64,000 nucleotides of DNA, from NCBI GenBank assembly GCA_913778505.1, contig CAJYWD010000011.1:1-64000 (forward strand). Reading direction: 5' to 3'. Positions 29,473 to 39,818 of the stretch are shown here, in pieces. The DNA is from an uncultured Chryseobacterium sp. (GTDB lineage Bacteria > Bacteroidota > Bacteroidia > Flavobacteriales > Weeksellaceae). The notes beneath the pieces are model-generated. The model worked only from the letters and a program-made list of their open reading frames with translations, was not told where the DNA came from and made no database searches. Made by a program: the position numbers and the translations under genes. Numbering within the stretch: the stretch's first letter is position 1; each line of letters starts with the position of its first letter.

Positions 29473-30675
29473 ATGCCGAAAATATCGCAAAGAGCGCAGC
29501 ACATGCCTGCTTCTCCCGTTAGAAAATTAGTCCCTTTTGCAACCGCTGCAAAACAGAAAGGAATTAAAGTGTATCACCTCAATATTGGTCAGCCGGACAT
29601 CGAGACGCCACAAACCGCTTTGGACGCTGTGAAAAATATCGACCTGAAAGTTCTGGAATATGCACTTTCCGAGGGCAATCTGGAATACAGAATTGCGCTG
29701 AGAGATTATTACCATGCTTTAGGTTTTACGGATTTGACAACTGATAATTTCATTGTAACCAACGGCGGTTCGGAAGCTTTGAATTTTGCCATTTCTACAT
29801 TGTGTGATGATGGCGATGAAATCATTATTCCTGAACCATATTACGCCAATTATAATGGATTTGCCGGAACATTTAATATTAATATTGTAGCGGTTCCATC
29901 AACGATTGATACAGGATTTGCTCTTCCGTCGATTGAGGAATTTGAGAAAAAGATTACGGACAAAACCCGTGCGATCGTAATCTGTAACCCGGGAAATCCA
30001 ACGGGTTATCTCTATTCCAGAGAAGAACTTCAGAAGTTAGCCGAGATTGCAAAAAAACACGACATCGTCATCATTTCTGATGAAGTATACAGGGAATATG
30101 TTTACGATGGCGAAAAACAAATCTCGATGTTTGAATTTCCGGAAGTTGCAGAAAACGTTATCGTTATAGATTCCGAATCCAAAAGATACTCCATGTGTGG
30201 CGCCAGAATCGGCTGTATGATCACGCGTTCGAAAAAAATCCATGATGCTGCAATATTATTTGCGCAGGCAAGGTTAAGTCCGGTTCTTTTAGGTCAGATC
30301 GCTGCAACAGCTGCTCACAGGAATGATGCGGAGTATATCGCCAAAGTGAGAGAAGAATATACGGAAAGAAGAGATCTTTTGGTAAGCTTATTGAATGACA
30401 TTCCTGGCGTCATCTGTCCTAAACCCAAAGGTGCCTTTTATTGCGGTGTAGAACTGCCGGTGGATGACACGGAAAAGTTTGCACAGTGGCTTCTGGAAAG
30501 CTATTCCAATAACAACGAAACGGTAATGGTAGCGCCAATGGGCGGATTTTACAGCAATCCGGAATTAGGTAAAAAACAGGTAAGAATTGCATACGTCCTA
30601 AATCAAAATGACTTGAAAAGAAGCGTTGAAATCTTAAAAGACGCCATAGAAAAATACAACGCAGCATTGGCATAA
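29473..30675 (+). CDS. Pyridoxal phosphate-dependent aminotransferase (class I/II)
   Basis: 'GQPDIETPQTALDAV', 'VICNPGNPTGYLYSREEL', 'SESKRYSMCGARIGCM'. Confidence 0.93.
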   Translation: MPKISQRAQHMPASPVRKLVPFATAAKQKGIKVYHLNIGQPDIETPQTALDAVKNIDLKVLEYALSEGNLEYRIALRDYYHALGFTDLTTDNFIVTNGGSEALNFAISTLCDDGDEIIIPEPYYANYNGFAGTFNINIVAVPSTIDTGFALPSIEEFEKKITDKTRAIVICNPGNPTGYLYSREELQKLAEIAKKHDIVIISDEVYREYVYDGEKQISMFEFPEVAENVIVIDSESKRYSMCGARIGCMITRSKKIHDAAILFAQARLSPVLLGQIAATAAHRNDAEYIAKVREEYTERRDLLVSLLNDIPGVICPKPKGAFYCGVELPVDDTEKFAQWLLESYSNNNETVMVAPMGGFYSNPELGKKQVRIAYVLNQNDLKRSVEILKDAIEKYNAALA

Positions 30676-30691
30676 TTAAAAATTAAAACAG

Positions 30692-31129
30692 ATGAAAATT
30701 ATTAAAATCGGGTTCTTGATGATGGCTTTCTCGCTGTTATTATTGAACTGCAAAACCGCCGCTCAGAATACTTCGATTCAATCGGTTTCTATTACCAACA
30801 CTTTTGGAAGAGGCGGATCTACCACCATCACAGCAACAAAAGACTCCATTTTATCTACAGCCATGGGCGGTAGAATGCGGGAATTTCCTACGGTAAAAAG
30901 GAAAAATACGGCAGCAGAATGGCAAAAGCTGGTGACCGGAATAGATACTGCCATACTGGACAAAACCACCAGTGGAGAAAGGAGAGGCGTTTACGATGGT
31001 CCGGATGAGATTTTCCGCATTAAAACTGCGGCAAAGGAATATGAATTTTATAATGTTCCGGAAAAATCAGCAGGCTACAAACAACTTCAGGATCTGAAAA
31101 ACAGATTGCAAAATCTACTTCCAAAATAA
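30692..31129 (+). CDS. Hypothetical lipoprotein
   Basis: Lipobox-like 'MAFSLLLLNCKTAAQ'; directly followed by murB. Confidence 0.75.
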   Translation: MKIIKIGFLMMAFSLLLLNCKTAAQNTSIQSVSITNTFGRGGSTTITATKDSILSTAMGGRMREFPTVKRKNTAAEWQKLVTGIDTAILDKTTSGERRGVYDGPDEIFRIKTAAKEYEFYNVPEKSAGYKQLQDLKNRLQNLLPK

Positions 31130-32149
31130 ATGCTCATTCAAGAAAACCTTTCCCTAAAACCCTACAATACTTTCGGAGTCGATATTTCAGCGAGATATTT
31201 TGCAGAAGTCCATTCTGTAGAAGAATTGATTGAAACACTACAATCCTCAAACGCTCAAACGCTCCCACTCCTTTTCCTGGGCGGCGGAAGTAACATTTTA
31301 TTGACCAAAGATTTTGACGGATTAGCAATTCGATTGAGTCTAAAAGGAATTAAAGAGGAAATCATCAATGAAAATGAAGTTCTTGTCACTGCGAAAGCGG
31401 GTGAAAACTGGCATCAGTTTGTGATGTACTGTCTTGAGAAAAATTATGGCGGTTTGGAGAATCTCTCATTGATTCCAGGCAATGTCGGAACTTCTCCGAT
31501 GCAAAATATTGGTGCATACGGAACAGAAATCAAAGACGTTTTCGAAAGTTGTAAAGTTCTGAATCTTGATACATCGGAAATTGAAACTTTCTATCTTGAA
31601 CAATGCAGATTCGGTTACAGAGATTCGATTTTCAAACAGGAAGGGAAAGGAAAATATGTGATTCTGGAAGTGACTTTTCGACTTACAACAACAAACCACA
31701 AAATTGATGTAGAATACGGCGCCATCGAAGCTGAATTAGAAAACCTTGAAATCGTTAATCCTACAATTCAAGACGTTTCGAAAGCTGTGATCAATATCCG
31801 ACAAAGCAAATTACCTGACCCGAAAGTCATTGGAAATGCCGGAAGTTTCTTTAAAAATCCAACAATTCCAATAGCACAATTTGAAGCCTTAAAACAACAA
31901 TTCGAAAATATCCCAGGTTATCCAAATGGTGATTTCGTGAAAGTTCCCGCAGGCTGGCTCATTGAACAAGCTGGCTGGAAAGGGAAACAAATCGGAAACG
32001 TCGCTTCCAATCAATTGCAGGCTTTGGTCATCATCAATGCGACGGGAAATGCAACGGGAAAAGAGATTTTTGATTTCTCGACGATGATTATTGATTCCGT
32101 AAAAGAAAAATATGGAATTGAATTGGAGCGGGAAGTGAATATCATTTAA
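31130..32149 (+). CDS. murB: UDP-N-acetylmuramate dehydrogenase
   Basis: 'LPLLFLGGGSNILLTKDFDG', 'SLIPGNVGTSPMQNIGAYG', 'GNAGSFFKNPTI'. Confidence 0.96.
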   Translation: MLIQENLSLKPYNTFGVDISARYFAEVHSVEELIETLQSSNAQTLPLLFLGGGSNILLTKDFDGLAIRLSLKGIKEEIINENEVLVTAKAGENWHQFVMYCLEKNYGGLENLSLIPGNVGTSPMQNIGAYGTEIKDVFESCKVLNLDTSEIETFYLEQCRFGYRDSIFKQEGKGKYVILEVTFRLTTTNHKIDVEYGAIEAELENLEIVNPTIQDVSKAVINIRQSKLPDPKVIGNAGSFFKNPTIPIAQFEALKQQFENIPGYPNGDFVKVPAGWLIEQAGWKGKQIGNVASNQLQALVIINATGNATGKEIFDFSTMIIDSVKEKYGIELEREVNII

Positions 32150-32167
32150 AAAACTAAAAACACAAAA

Positions 32168-32971
32168 ATGAAAATAGCAGTTCTTGGCGCAGGCAATATG
32201 GGTTTGTCATTTTCAAGATCTTTTTTGAAATATGAATTGATAAAACCACATAACCTGCATCTCATCACAAGAAACGAAAGCAAAAAAGACAAAATACGAA
32301 GCCTGTTTCCAGAGTCAGAGATTTCCTCTTTTGATGAAGTAAGAGATTTAGAAGCAGACTTGATAATCATAGCAGTAAAACCTCAGGATTTTGCCTTTGT
32401 TTCCCAAAATCTAAGTTTCAAGATTTCTGAAAAATCTTTGGTATTATCTATTATGGCCGGAATCTCGATCGAGAAAATCCAAAAACTTTTGAACCACAAA
32501 TCTGTGGTAAGAGCAATGCCAAATTCTCCTACACTCCTCGGAATGGGAATCACGGGTTACACCGCTGCAAACGGGATTTCTTTCTCAGAATTAATGAACG
32601 TTGAACGGTTATTGAACTCAACAGGACGTTCTGTTTATCTGGAAGATGAGAAACTTTTGGATGGCGTCACAGCCCTGTCCGGAAGCGGGCCTGCTTATTT
32701 CTATTACATCATAGATGCTATGATAAAAGCCGGAACCGAAATGGGAATCGATGAAAATCTCTCAAAATTATTTGTTAAGCAGACGATGCTTGGCGCCTAT
32801 CATCTCATCAACAACTCCGATAAATCTTTGGAAGAACTGATAAAAGATGTCGCTTCCAAAGGCGGAACAACGGAAGCTGCTCTGAAAACTTTTGAAGAGA
32901 ATCAATTGAAGTCTATCTTAAAAAAAGGAATCTTGGCGGCGGAAAACAGAGCGAAGGAACTTAATTCATAA
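32168..32971 (+). CDS. proC: Pyrroline-5-carboxylate reductase
   Basis: 'AVLGAGNMGLSFSRSF', 'VRAMPNSPTLLGMGITGY', 'ALSGSGPAYFYYIIDAM'. Confidence 0.95.
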   Translation: MKIAVLGAGNMGLSFSRSFLKYELIKPHNLHLITRNESKKDKIRSLFPESEISSFDEVRDLEADLIIIAVKPQDFAFVSQNLSFKISEKSLVLSIMAGISIEKIQKLLNHKSVVRAMPNSPTLLGMGITGYTAANGISFSELMNVERLLNSTGRSVYLEDEKLLDGVTALSGSGPAYFYYIIDAMIKAGTEMGIDENLSKLFVKQTMLGAYHLINNSDKSLEELIKDVASKGGTTEAALKTFEENQLKSILKKGILAAENRAKELNS

Positions 32972-32973
32972 CA

Positions 32974-33405
32974 ATGTACAATCAAGAAGATTTTAATATT
33001 TCTACCGACAAATCAAAAATGGACATTGATACGATCCATCAATATTTGTCAGAAGAATCGTATTGGGCAAAGGGAATTCCAAAAGAAATCGTTGAAAAAT
33101 CAGTGGCCAATTCGTTTTGTTTTGGTGTTTTTTACAGGGATACACAAGTCGGATTTGCGAAGGTGATTACAGATTTCACAACGATTGCTTATCTGGGCGA
33201 TGTTTTTATTTTGGATGAATTTCGTGGTCTTGGTTTATCAAAATTGTTAATGGAAACCATTGTGAATCATCCGGAACTGCAAGGTTTGAGAAGATGGATT
33301 CTTTTAACGGCCGACGCGCATGAACTGTATAAAAAATTCGGTTGGGATAATATCAAAGATCCTGCAAGATGGATGGAAATTCACACTAAGAATCCTTACC
33401 AATAG
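32974..33405 (+). CDS. GNAT family N-acetyltransferase
   Basis: 'YLGDVFILDEFRGLGLSKLLMETIVNHPEL' acetyl-CoA motif. Confidence 0.88.
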   Translation: MYNQEDFNISTDKSKMDIDTIHQYLSEESYWAKGIPKEIVEKSVANSFCFGVFYRDTQVGFAKVITDFTTIAYLGDVFILDEFRGLGLSKLLMETIVNHPELQGLRRWILLTADAHELYKKFGWDNIKDPARWMEIHTKNPYQ

Positions 33406-33562
33406 TTTTTCTGTTTCTTGATCTCAAAGATTTTTTCAAGCTAAAAGTTTTTGGGAGGCAGAGAATCAACCATTGAATTAAACCTAAAACTTAAATTCAA
33501 TGCTTCATAAATATCAATTTATTGATACTTTGGGAACTTAATATTTAATAAAAAATGTGCGA

Positions 33563-34030
33563 CTAAATTCTTTCCTTTTCTACTTTGAATCTGTTATAAA
33601 TCCAAAAACCTATCGCCATACCAATAGTATTCAGGATCACATCATCAATATCAAAAACACCCAATCTGCTGAAATATTGAAGACCTTCTACCATAATAAT
33701 CACTGATAAAAAATTGATAATCAACCGTTTGAAACTTTCTAATTTCTCAAAAACAATTCCCAGAAATCCAAACGGAATAAACATTACAATATTCCCGAAA
33801 ACATTAAGTAAAATTGTTTTCCACTGAATCGTTTCCTTGATGAAATCGACCGTTGAGAACATCGGAATCAATCGTACAATATTGAAATCATACGGCGATC
33901 TTCCAAATCCAAAAAACATCAGATACAGCAAAAAAACCGTATAAAAAGGAATCAGAAATTTGTAAAACCAGCTGAAGCAACGCCAATAATTTTCCTTTTT
34001 CAAAATCAATCTGTTAGAAAAATATGGCAC
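33563..34030 (-). CDS. VanZ family membrane protein
   Basis: 'NVFGNIVMFIPFGFLGIVFE...VEGLQYFSRLGVFDIDDVILNTIGMAIGFWI'. Confidence 0.9.
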   Translation of the reverse strand: MPYFSNRLILKKENYWRCFSWFYKFLIPFYTVFLLYLMFFGFGRSPYDFNIVRLIPMFSTVDFIKETIQWKTILLNVFGNIVMFIPFGFLGIVFEKLESFKRLIINFLSVIIMVEGLQYFSRLGVFDIDDVILNTIGMAIGFWIYNRFKVEKERI

Positions 34031-34087
34031 AAAGATAGCTTGATAATCTGTATTATATTTCTTATATTCGTTTAGAGATAACAGTAG

Positions 34088-36292
34088 ATGATGATATACG
34101 ATTTAGAGAAGGAAAATAAAGAAATCCTTGCACGCTATAAAGACCTGATTTCCAATACTTACCGAACACTTGACGAAGAGCAGAACAAACTCATCCGGAA
34201 AGCGTTTGATATTGCTCTGGATGCTCATAAAGACCAGCGAAGAAAAACCGGCGAGCCATACATCTATCATCCCATCGAAGTCGCAAAAATCGTAGCAAAC
34301 GAAATCGGACTGGGTGCGACAAGTATTGCCTGTGCTTTGCTGCACGACGTGATTGAAGATTCTGAGTACACTTACGAAGATTTGAAAAAGATCTTTGGAA
34401 AGAATATTGCCGACATCGTGAATGGCCTCACGAAGATTTCTGTGATGAACCAGCAGAATATCTCTGTACAATCAGAGAATTACAGAAAACTTCTCCTTAC
34501 GCTTTCGGAAGATTTCCGTGTGATTCTTATCAAAATTGCAGATCGTCTCCACAACATGCGGACTCTGGAAAGCATGCATCCGGTAAAACAGAAGAAAATT
34601 GCTGCTGAAACCGCTTATATCTATGCGCCACTGGCGCACCGCTTCGGCCTTTATTCCATCAAATCTGAGCTGGAAGACCTTTCCCTTAAATACAATAATC
34701 CGGAAGTCTACAATGAAATTCTGAACAAATTGGAAGTGGCCAATGAAGGCCGGGAAAAATACGTGGAGGAATTCAAAAAAGAAGTTTCTGAACAGCTGAA
34801 GGAAGAAAATCTCAACTTCACCATTAAAGGCCGCGCAAAAGCCATCAGCTCCATCTACCGCAAAATGCTGAAGCAAAATGTAACCTTCGAAGAGGTCTAT
34901 GATAACTATGCCATCCGGATCATCTATAAATCCGACCCAAGGAACGAAAAGTTCCTCGCCTGGAAAATCTATTCTATTGTGACGGATCTCTACCAAAGTA
35001 ATCCTTCGCGGATGCGTGACTGGATCTCCCAGCCCAGATCTACGGGTTATGAAAGTCTCCACCTCACCGTGATGGGTCCGGACAAAAAGTGGATTGAGGT
35101 CCAGATCCGGTCCGAACGCATGGATGACATCGCCGAAAAAGGTGTTGCCGCACATTACAAATATAAAGAAGGCTACCGCAAAAACAGTGATGAACAGCGC
35201 TTCGAAAGCTGGGTATCGGAGATACGCGATGTATTGGAGCAGCAGCAGAATCTTTCCACTTCCGAACTTCTGGATAATATCAAACTTAATCTCTATTCCA
35301 AGGAAGTTTTCGTATTTACACCAAAAGGAGAAATCAAAATTTTGCCGACGGGAGCCACAGCACTGGATTTTGCCTTTTCCGTGCACACAGACCTTGGAAT
35401 GAAATGTCTTGGCGCAAAAATTAACGGAAAACTGGTTCCGATCAGTTACGTACTTCAAAATGGTGATCAAATCGACATTCTTTCTTCACAGAACCAGAAA
35501 CCTAAGTCGGACTGGCTGGAATTTGTGGTCACTTCTAAGGCAAAATCCAAGATCAAAAATATCCTCAACTCCGAAAAAAATCAGAACACTGCAGAAGGCA
35601 AGGAAATTCTCCAGAGAAAAATGCGCCATGCAAAACTGAATTTTAATGATGATGAAATCAACGGCTTGCAAAGATTCCTGAATCTGAAGACCTCGCAGGA
35701 TTTATTTTTGGGTTTCCAGAACGGCACTTTCGACATCGGCGATATCAAAAGATATTCGGATAAGAAAGGCATTCTCAGCAACCTTCTGAACCGCTTCCGG
35801 AAATCCTCTAACAAGGAAGAATATGTGGAGAAAGTGGATTCCAATCTGGACATGATCGTTTTTGGCAAGGATGAAGAGAAGATGAATTATTCTTTTGCCA
35901 AGTGCTGCACGGTCATTCCCGGCGATAAAATTTTTGGATTCATTACCATTTCCGACGGGATCAAAGTGCATAACGACAGCTGCCCGAATGCGATCAATCT
36001 CAGAGCCAACTATGATTACCGCGTGCTGCAGGCAAAATGGGTCAATGCCGAAAGCTTCAAGAACAGAATTAAAATCGAGATCGAAGGTCTGGATCGTATG
36101 GGCATGATTAATGACATTACCGCCGTAATCAGTAACAATATGAGTATGGACATGAAGAGCATGAGTATTGCATCCAATGACGGCATCTTTACGGGAAATA
36201 TTAATCTGGAAGTTAAAAACAGAAGTCAGCTGGAAGAGACATTCAAACAGCTGAAAGGGATTAACGGCGTTTCCAAAGTGAAACGAGTATAA
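34088..36292 (+). CDS. rel: RelA/SpoT family (p)ppGpp synthetase/hydrolase
   Basis: HD domain 'ALLHDVIEDSEYTYEDL', synthetase 'RAKAISSIYRKM', TGS 'VFTPKGEIKILPTGATALDFAFSVHTDLG', C-terminal ACT domain. Confidence 0.96.
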   Translation: MMIYDLEKENKEILARYKDLISNTYRTLDEEQNKLIRKAFDIALDAHKDQRRKTGEPYIYHPIEVAKIVANEIGLGATSIACALLHDVIEDSEYTYEDLKKIFGKNIADIVNGLTKISVMNQQNISVQSENYRKLLLTLSEDFRVILIKIADRLHNMRTLESMHPVKQKKIAAETAYIYAPLAHRFGLYSIKSELEDLSLKYNNPEVYNEILNKLEVANEGREKYVEEFKKEVSEQLKEENLNFTIKGRAKAISSIYRKMLKQNVTFEEVYDNYAIRIIYKSDPRNEKFLAWKIYSIVTDLYQSNPSRMRDWISQPRSTGYESLHLTVMGPDKKWIEVQIRSERMDDIAEKGVAAHYKYKEGYRKNSDEQRFESWVSEIRDVLEQQQNLSTSELLDNIKLNLYSKEVFVFTPKGEIKILPTGATALDFAFSVHTDLGMKCLGAKINGKLVPISYVLQNGDQIDILSSQNQKPKSDWLEFVVTSKAKSKIKNILNSEKNQNTAEGKEILQRKMRHAKLNFNDDEINGLQRFLNLKTSQDLFLGFQNGTFDIGDIKRYSDKKGILSNLLNRFRKSSNKEEYVEKVDSNLDMIVFGKDEEKMNYSFAKCCTVIPGDKIFGFITISDGIKVHNDSCPNAINLRANYDYRVLQAKWVNAESFKNRIKIEIEGLDRMGMINDITAVISNNMSMDMKSMSIASNDGIFTGNINLEVKNRSQLEETFKQLKGINGVSKVKRV

Positions 36293-36330
36293 TTATATTT
36301 CCTTTATTAGCCGTACCTTTACGGACATAT

Positions 36331-37488
36331 ATGGTGCTAAGTCAATATTTTCAGAAATTTTTCCACAGCAGCAAGACTTCGGGGATTATTTTAATTCTTT
36401 GTGTTGTAACGTCCCTCATCATTGCTAACAGCGATGCCGGAGAAAACTTCCAGACGCTTCTGGATACCAGTATCGGGACAGAAATTTTTCATCTCAACTA
36501 TGCGCTATCTGTCTGGATCAATGATGGACTGATGGCGATATTTTTTCTGCTGGTAGGTCTCGAAATTAAACGGGAATTGGTAGAAGGTGAACTTTCCGAC
36601 ATCAAGAAAGCCTCCTTACCCATATTTGCGGCACTGGGCGGGATGTTGGTTCCGGCGCTGATATTCGTGGCTTTCAATCACAGCACGGATTATAAGAACG
36701 GCTGGGCCATTCCCATGGCAACTGACATAGCATTTTCCCTTGCCATTATTTCTCTATTGGGGAAAAGTGTTCCCGGTTCTTTAAAAATATTTTTGAGCGC
36801 TTTAGCCATTGTGGATGATCTTGGTGCCATTATAGTGATTGCGCTATTTTACACAGATTCCATAGACTGGATATCATTGGCAGTTTGTGGTGTTATTACG
36901 GCATTTCTTATCATTCTTAATAAATTGGGCGTCACCAGAATTCTGTTTTATCTTATTCCTGGAATGTTCCTGTGGTATTTTATGCACCATTCCGGCATTC
37001 ACGCCACCATTGCGGGCGTAATCCTAGCCTTTACCATTCCGACTAATGTTTCCACCACCGAGATATCTCCTTTGGAAAAACTGGAACAGCGGCTGCATAT
37101 CCCTGTCAGCTTTGTTATTATGCCGATCTTTGCGCTCGCTAATACCAATATTCTAATTCAGAGTCAGATTCTGGAGCATTTTGTAAGTCCTCTGAGCTTG
37201 GGCATTATTTTAGGTTTATGTATTGGGAAGGTTTTAGGTATCAATTTGCTGTCGTTCCTTGCCATTAAACTAAAATGGGCGGAACTGCCTGCATTTTCCG
37301 GCTGGAAAGATATGATGGGCGTAGGATTTCTGGCAGGAATCGGTTTCACGATGTCTATTTTCGTATCGCTGCTGGCATTTCCGGGAGACTTTGAAAATCA
37401 GGGTATATCCAAAATCAGCATCCTTTTTGCGTCGATATTATCCGGGGCGGTCGGGTTTATCATTTTAAAAACAAAAAAAAGCAGGTAA
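36331..37488 (+). CDS. nhaA: Na+/H+ antiporter NhaA
   Basis: 'WINDGLMAIFFLLVGLEIKRELVEGELS', 'PMATDIAFSLAI', 'ALAIVDDLGAIIVIALFYT'. Confidence 0.96.
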   Translation: MVLSQYFQKFFHSSKTSGIILILCVVTSLIIANSDAGENFQTLLDTSIGTEIFHLNYALSVWINDGLMAIFFLLVGLEIKRELVEGELSDIKKASLPIFAALGGMLVPALIFVAFNHSTDYKNGWAIPMATDIAFSLAIISLLGKSVPGSLKIFLSALAIVDDLGAIIVIALFYTDSIDWISLAVCGVITAFLIILNKLGVTRILFYLIPGMFLWYFMHHSGIHATIAGVILAFTIPTNVSTTEISPLEKLEQRLHIPVSFVIMPIFALANTNILIQSQILEHFVSPLSLGIILGLCIGKVLGINLLSFLAIKLKWAELPAFSGWKDMMGVGFLAGIGFTMSIFVSLLAFPGDFENQGISKISILFASILSGAVGFIILKTKKSR

Positions 37489-37505
37489 TTCCGGGCTGAC
37501 CAGTT

Positions 37506-38444
37506 TTAAATTTCCACCGGCGCTGCAGTCATTTCTTCACGGATCAGTTTCTCCAGCTTCACTTTCTTGATGGCCAGATTCAGCTCGTTACCCATCAGCA
37601 CCAGAAAAACATTGACGTTTACCCAAATCATCACGAGAATGATGGAGCCAATTGATCCGTAAAGCACATTATACCTGGCAATATTAGACACATAAATAGC
37701 GAAAAAATAGGTCAGAAGTACAAACAGCACCGTTGTAAGTATGGCACCCGGAAAAGCTTCCCGGATTCTGGTGATTTTGATACAGCCCACCCAGTAAAAC
37801 AGCGTAAGCAGGATAAAATAAAATAAGGGGAAGGAAATAAACCCGATGATCTTCGTCAGGTTTTTTGTAAACCAGCCAATATCATAAGCAGGCTTAAACA
37901 GTTTCAGAACCACCTCGCTGTAATAAATTCCAAAAATAGAAAGACAGACCAAGGTCAGGAAGCAGATGGTGATAAGCATTGCCAGCAGATATTCTTTTAC
38001 GAAAGTCCGCTGGAGTTCTGTATTGCGGTTGAAGCCATTGATCAAAGAAAAACATCCGTTGGTGGCAAAAATAAAAGATAGCAGAATGGTAAGATTGCTG
38101 ATGGATTTCATGTTGGGAATCAGGCTGGCCTGGATGTAGCCAATGACATCACTCTGCATATGAGATGGGAGAATATTGGGCATCAGAACCTCGAAAATAT
38201 AGAATTGAAGCTTGTCATAATGTGGCATAAACGGCAGCACAGACAAAAAGAAGAGGATCATTGGGAAAAGACTGAGAAAGAAACTCCAGGAGATGCTTGC
38301 AGCCTGCCGGCCCAGTGGATTCTTGAAAATAGCATCCGCGTAGATCGAAAACATTTTCCACAGTGAAATCCCGAGAACGGGTATGTGTATGCCATCGAAA
38401 AAGTTCTTGATATTGAGAAAAAAACGCTGTACTTTTTTTGCCAT
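37506..38444 (-). CDS. YihY/BrkB family inner membrane protein
   Basis: 'AASISWSFFLSLFPMILFFLSVLPF', 'RIREAFPGAILTTVLFVLLTYFFAIYVSN...YGSIGSIILVMIWVN'. Confidence 0.93.
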   Translation of the reverse strand: MAKKVQRFFLNIKNFFDGIHIPVLGISLWKMFSIYADAIFKNPLGRQAASISWSFFLSLFPMILFFLSVLPFMPHYDKLQFYIFEVLMPNILPSHMQSDVIGYIQASLIPNMKSISNLTILLSFIFATNGCFSLINGFNRNTELQRTFVKEYLLAMLITICFLTLVCLSIFGIYYSEVVLKLFKPAYDIGWFTKNLTKIIGFISFPLFYFILLTLFYWVGCIKITRIREAFPGAILTTVLFVLLTYFFAIYVSNIARYNVLYGSIGSIILVMIWVNVNVFLVLMGNELNLAIKKVKLEKLIREEMTAAPVEI

Positions 38445-38449
38445 TCATT

Positions 38450-38457
38450 TATCTTTG
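38450..38457 (+). promoter_or_regulatory. Bacteroidetes -7 element TATCTTTG upstream of rlmH
   Basis: TAnnTTTG match 17 bp before the ATG; no well-spaced -33. Confidence 0.4.
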
Positions 38458-38474
38458 CCCCACAAATATAGTAA

Positions 38475-38948
38475 ATGCGTATTAATTTAGTTTGTATCGG
38501 GAAAACGGATGATAAGGAAATCGTATCGCTTATCAGATATTATCTCCCCAGAATCCCGAAACACTGGAATTTTGAACTGGTGGAAATTGCCGATGTCAAA
38601 AATGCAAAAAACATGACCCCGGATCAGCTGAAAAAAGAAGAAGCCAAATTATTTCAGAACCAGATAGACGCTTCTGACATGGTCATCCTTCTGGACGAAA
38701 AAGGAAAACAATATACGAGCAGAGAATTCTCAGAAAAAATTGATTTCTGGATGGGAAGTTCTGTTAAAAAGATCCATATTTTAATTGGTGGTGCCTACGG
38801 CTTTTCGGAGGAAATCTATCTACGGTCAAATGAAAAGATCTCGCTTTCCAAAATGACCTTCACCCATCAGATGATCCGTCTATTTTTCGTGGAACAAATT
38901 TACCGCGCTGCCACCATCCTGCAGGGCAAGCCGTATCATAATGATTAG
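38475..38948 (+). CDS. rlmH: 23S rRNA (pseudouridine1915-N3)-methyltransferase
   Basis: 'ILLDEKGKQYTSREFSEKID', 'ILIGGAYGFSEEI', 'LSKMTFTHQMIRLFFVEQIYRAATILQGKPYHND'. Confidence 0.96.
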   Translation: MRINLVCIGKTDDKEIVSLIRYYLPRIPKHWNFELVEIADVKNAKNMTPDQLKKEEAKLFQNQIDASDMVILLDEKGKQYTSREFSEKIDFWMGSSVKKIHILIGGAYGFSEEIYLRSNEKISLSKMTFTHQMIRLFFVEQIYRAATILQGKPYHND

Positions 38949-39004
38949 GTGTCAGGTATTAGGTGTTGTGTTAGGTGTCGGATGCAAGGTGCCTGGTGCA
39001 AGAC
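38944..39004. repeat. Degenerate heptamer array NNNAGGT overlapping the rlmH stop
   Basis: ATTAGGT GTCAGGT ATTAGGT (GTTGT) GTTAGGT GTCGGAT GCAAGGT GCCTGGT. Confidence 0.8.
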
Positions 39005-39075
39005 TAGTAAAGTTTTAAATCTTCATCTTGCTGTAAAATAAAAATTTAAGCAACAACCCAAAACTTTATCACGGA

Positions 39076-39271
39076 ATCTTAAACCTTAAACCTTAAACCT
39101 TAGACCTCCAACCTTGAACCTTGAATCTCCAACCTTGAACCTCCAACCTTAAACCTTAAACCTTGAATCTTGAACCTTGAATCTTGAACCTTAAACCTTG
39201 AATCTACAACCTTGAACCTCCAACCTTAAACCTTGAATCTACAACCTTGAACCTGCTACCTCTCACCTTCT
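39076..39271. repeat. Heptamer satellite AYCTNNN, about 28 consecutive units
   Basis: ATCTTAA ACCTTAA ACCTTAA ACCTTAG ACCTCCA ACCTTGA ... ACCTGCT ACCTCTC ACCTTCT with unbroken 7-bp phase; the last units carry the PAP2 stop codon. Confidence 0.95.
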
Positions 39272-39817
39272 CGCTAAAACCTTCTTCGCAAGATTGGCCA
39301 TGAAACCACCCAGCAGAAAGCCGACAGCTGCACCAAAAAGCACGTCGCCCGGGTAATGCACCCCAATGTAGATCCGGCTGTACGAAACCAGAATAGCCCA
39401 GGCCAGTAAAATAACAGTCAGGTATTTGTAATGTTTACCTATCAGAATAGACAGGAAGCTGAAAAGAAAGAATGCACTGGAAGCGTGGGCAGAATAAAAT
39501 CCGTGTTTCCCACCACAGATTACAAACCGCATTTTCTCTATTACGGCAGGTTCCTGGCAAGGCCGCAGACGCTCTACGCCATGCTTGAAGACGCTCGCAA
39601 GTTGATCCGAAATGGTGATGCCGATTGCTATAAAAATTAACACAAAAAGAAGTTTCCGGAGCGGAACACTCTTGTAAACCAGGTACAGCAGGATCACATA
39701 GAACGGAATCCAGAACCATTTGCCGGTGACCAGCAGCCAAAACGGGTCGAATGTAGGGCTGCCCAGTCCGTTGAGGAAGAGCAGCAGTTCCTGGTCTTTT
39801 TCTATCAGTCCGTTCAT
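39263..39817 (-). CDS. PAP2 superfamily phosphatase (membrane)
   Basis: 'HGVERLRPCQEP', 'YSAHASSAFFLFSFL', 'SYSRIYIGVHYPGDVLFGA'. Confidence 0.94.
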   Translation of the reverse strand: MNGLIEKDQELLLFLNGLGSPTFDPFWLLVTGKWFWIPFYVILLYLVYKSVPLRKLLFVLIFIAIGITISDQLASVFKHGVERLRPCQEPAVIEKMRFVICGGKHGFYSAHASSAFFLFSFLSILIGKHYKYLTVILLAWAILVSYSRIYIGVHYPGDVLFGAAVGFLLGGFMANLAKKVLARR

Positions 39818-39818
39818 A

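Noticed and set aside
34472-35470. 332-aa minus-strand ORF inside rel
   Set aside because: Shadow ORF of a well-supported RelA/SpoT gene; no recognisable domain, Phe/Cys-rich antisense composition.
39076-39271. Possible CRISPR array
   Set aside because: 7-bp contiguous tandem units with no spacers and no cas genes.
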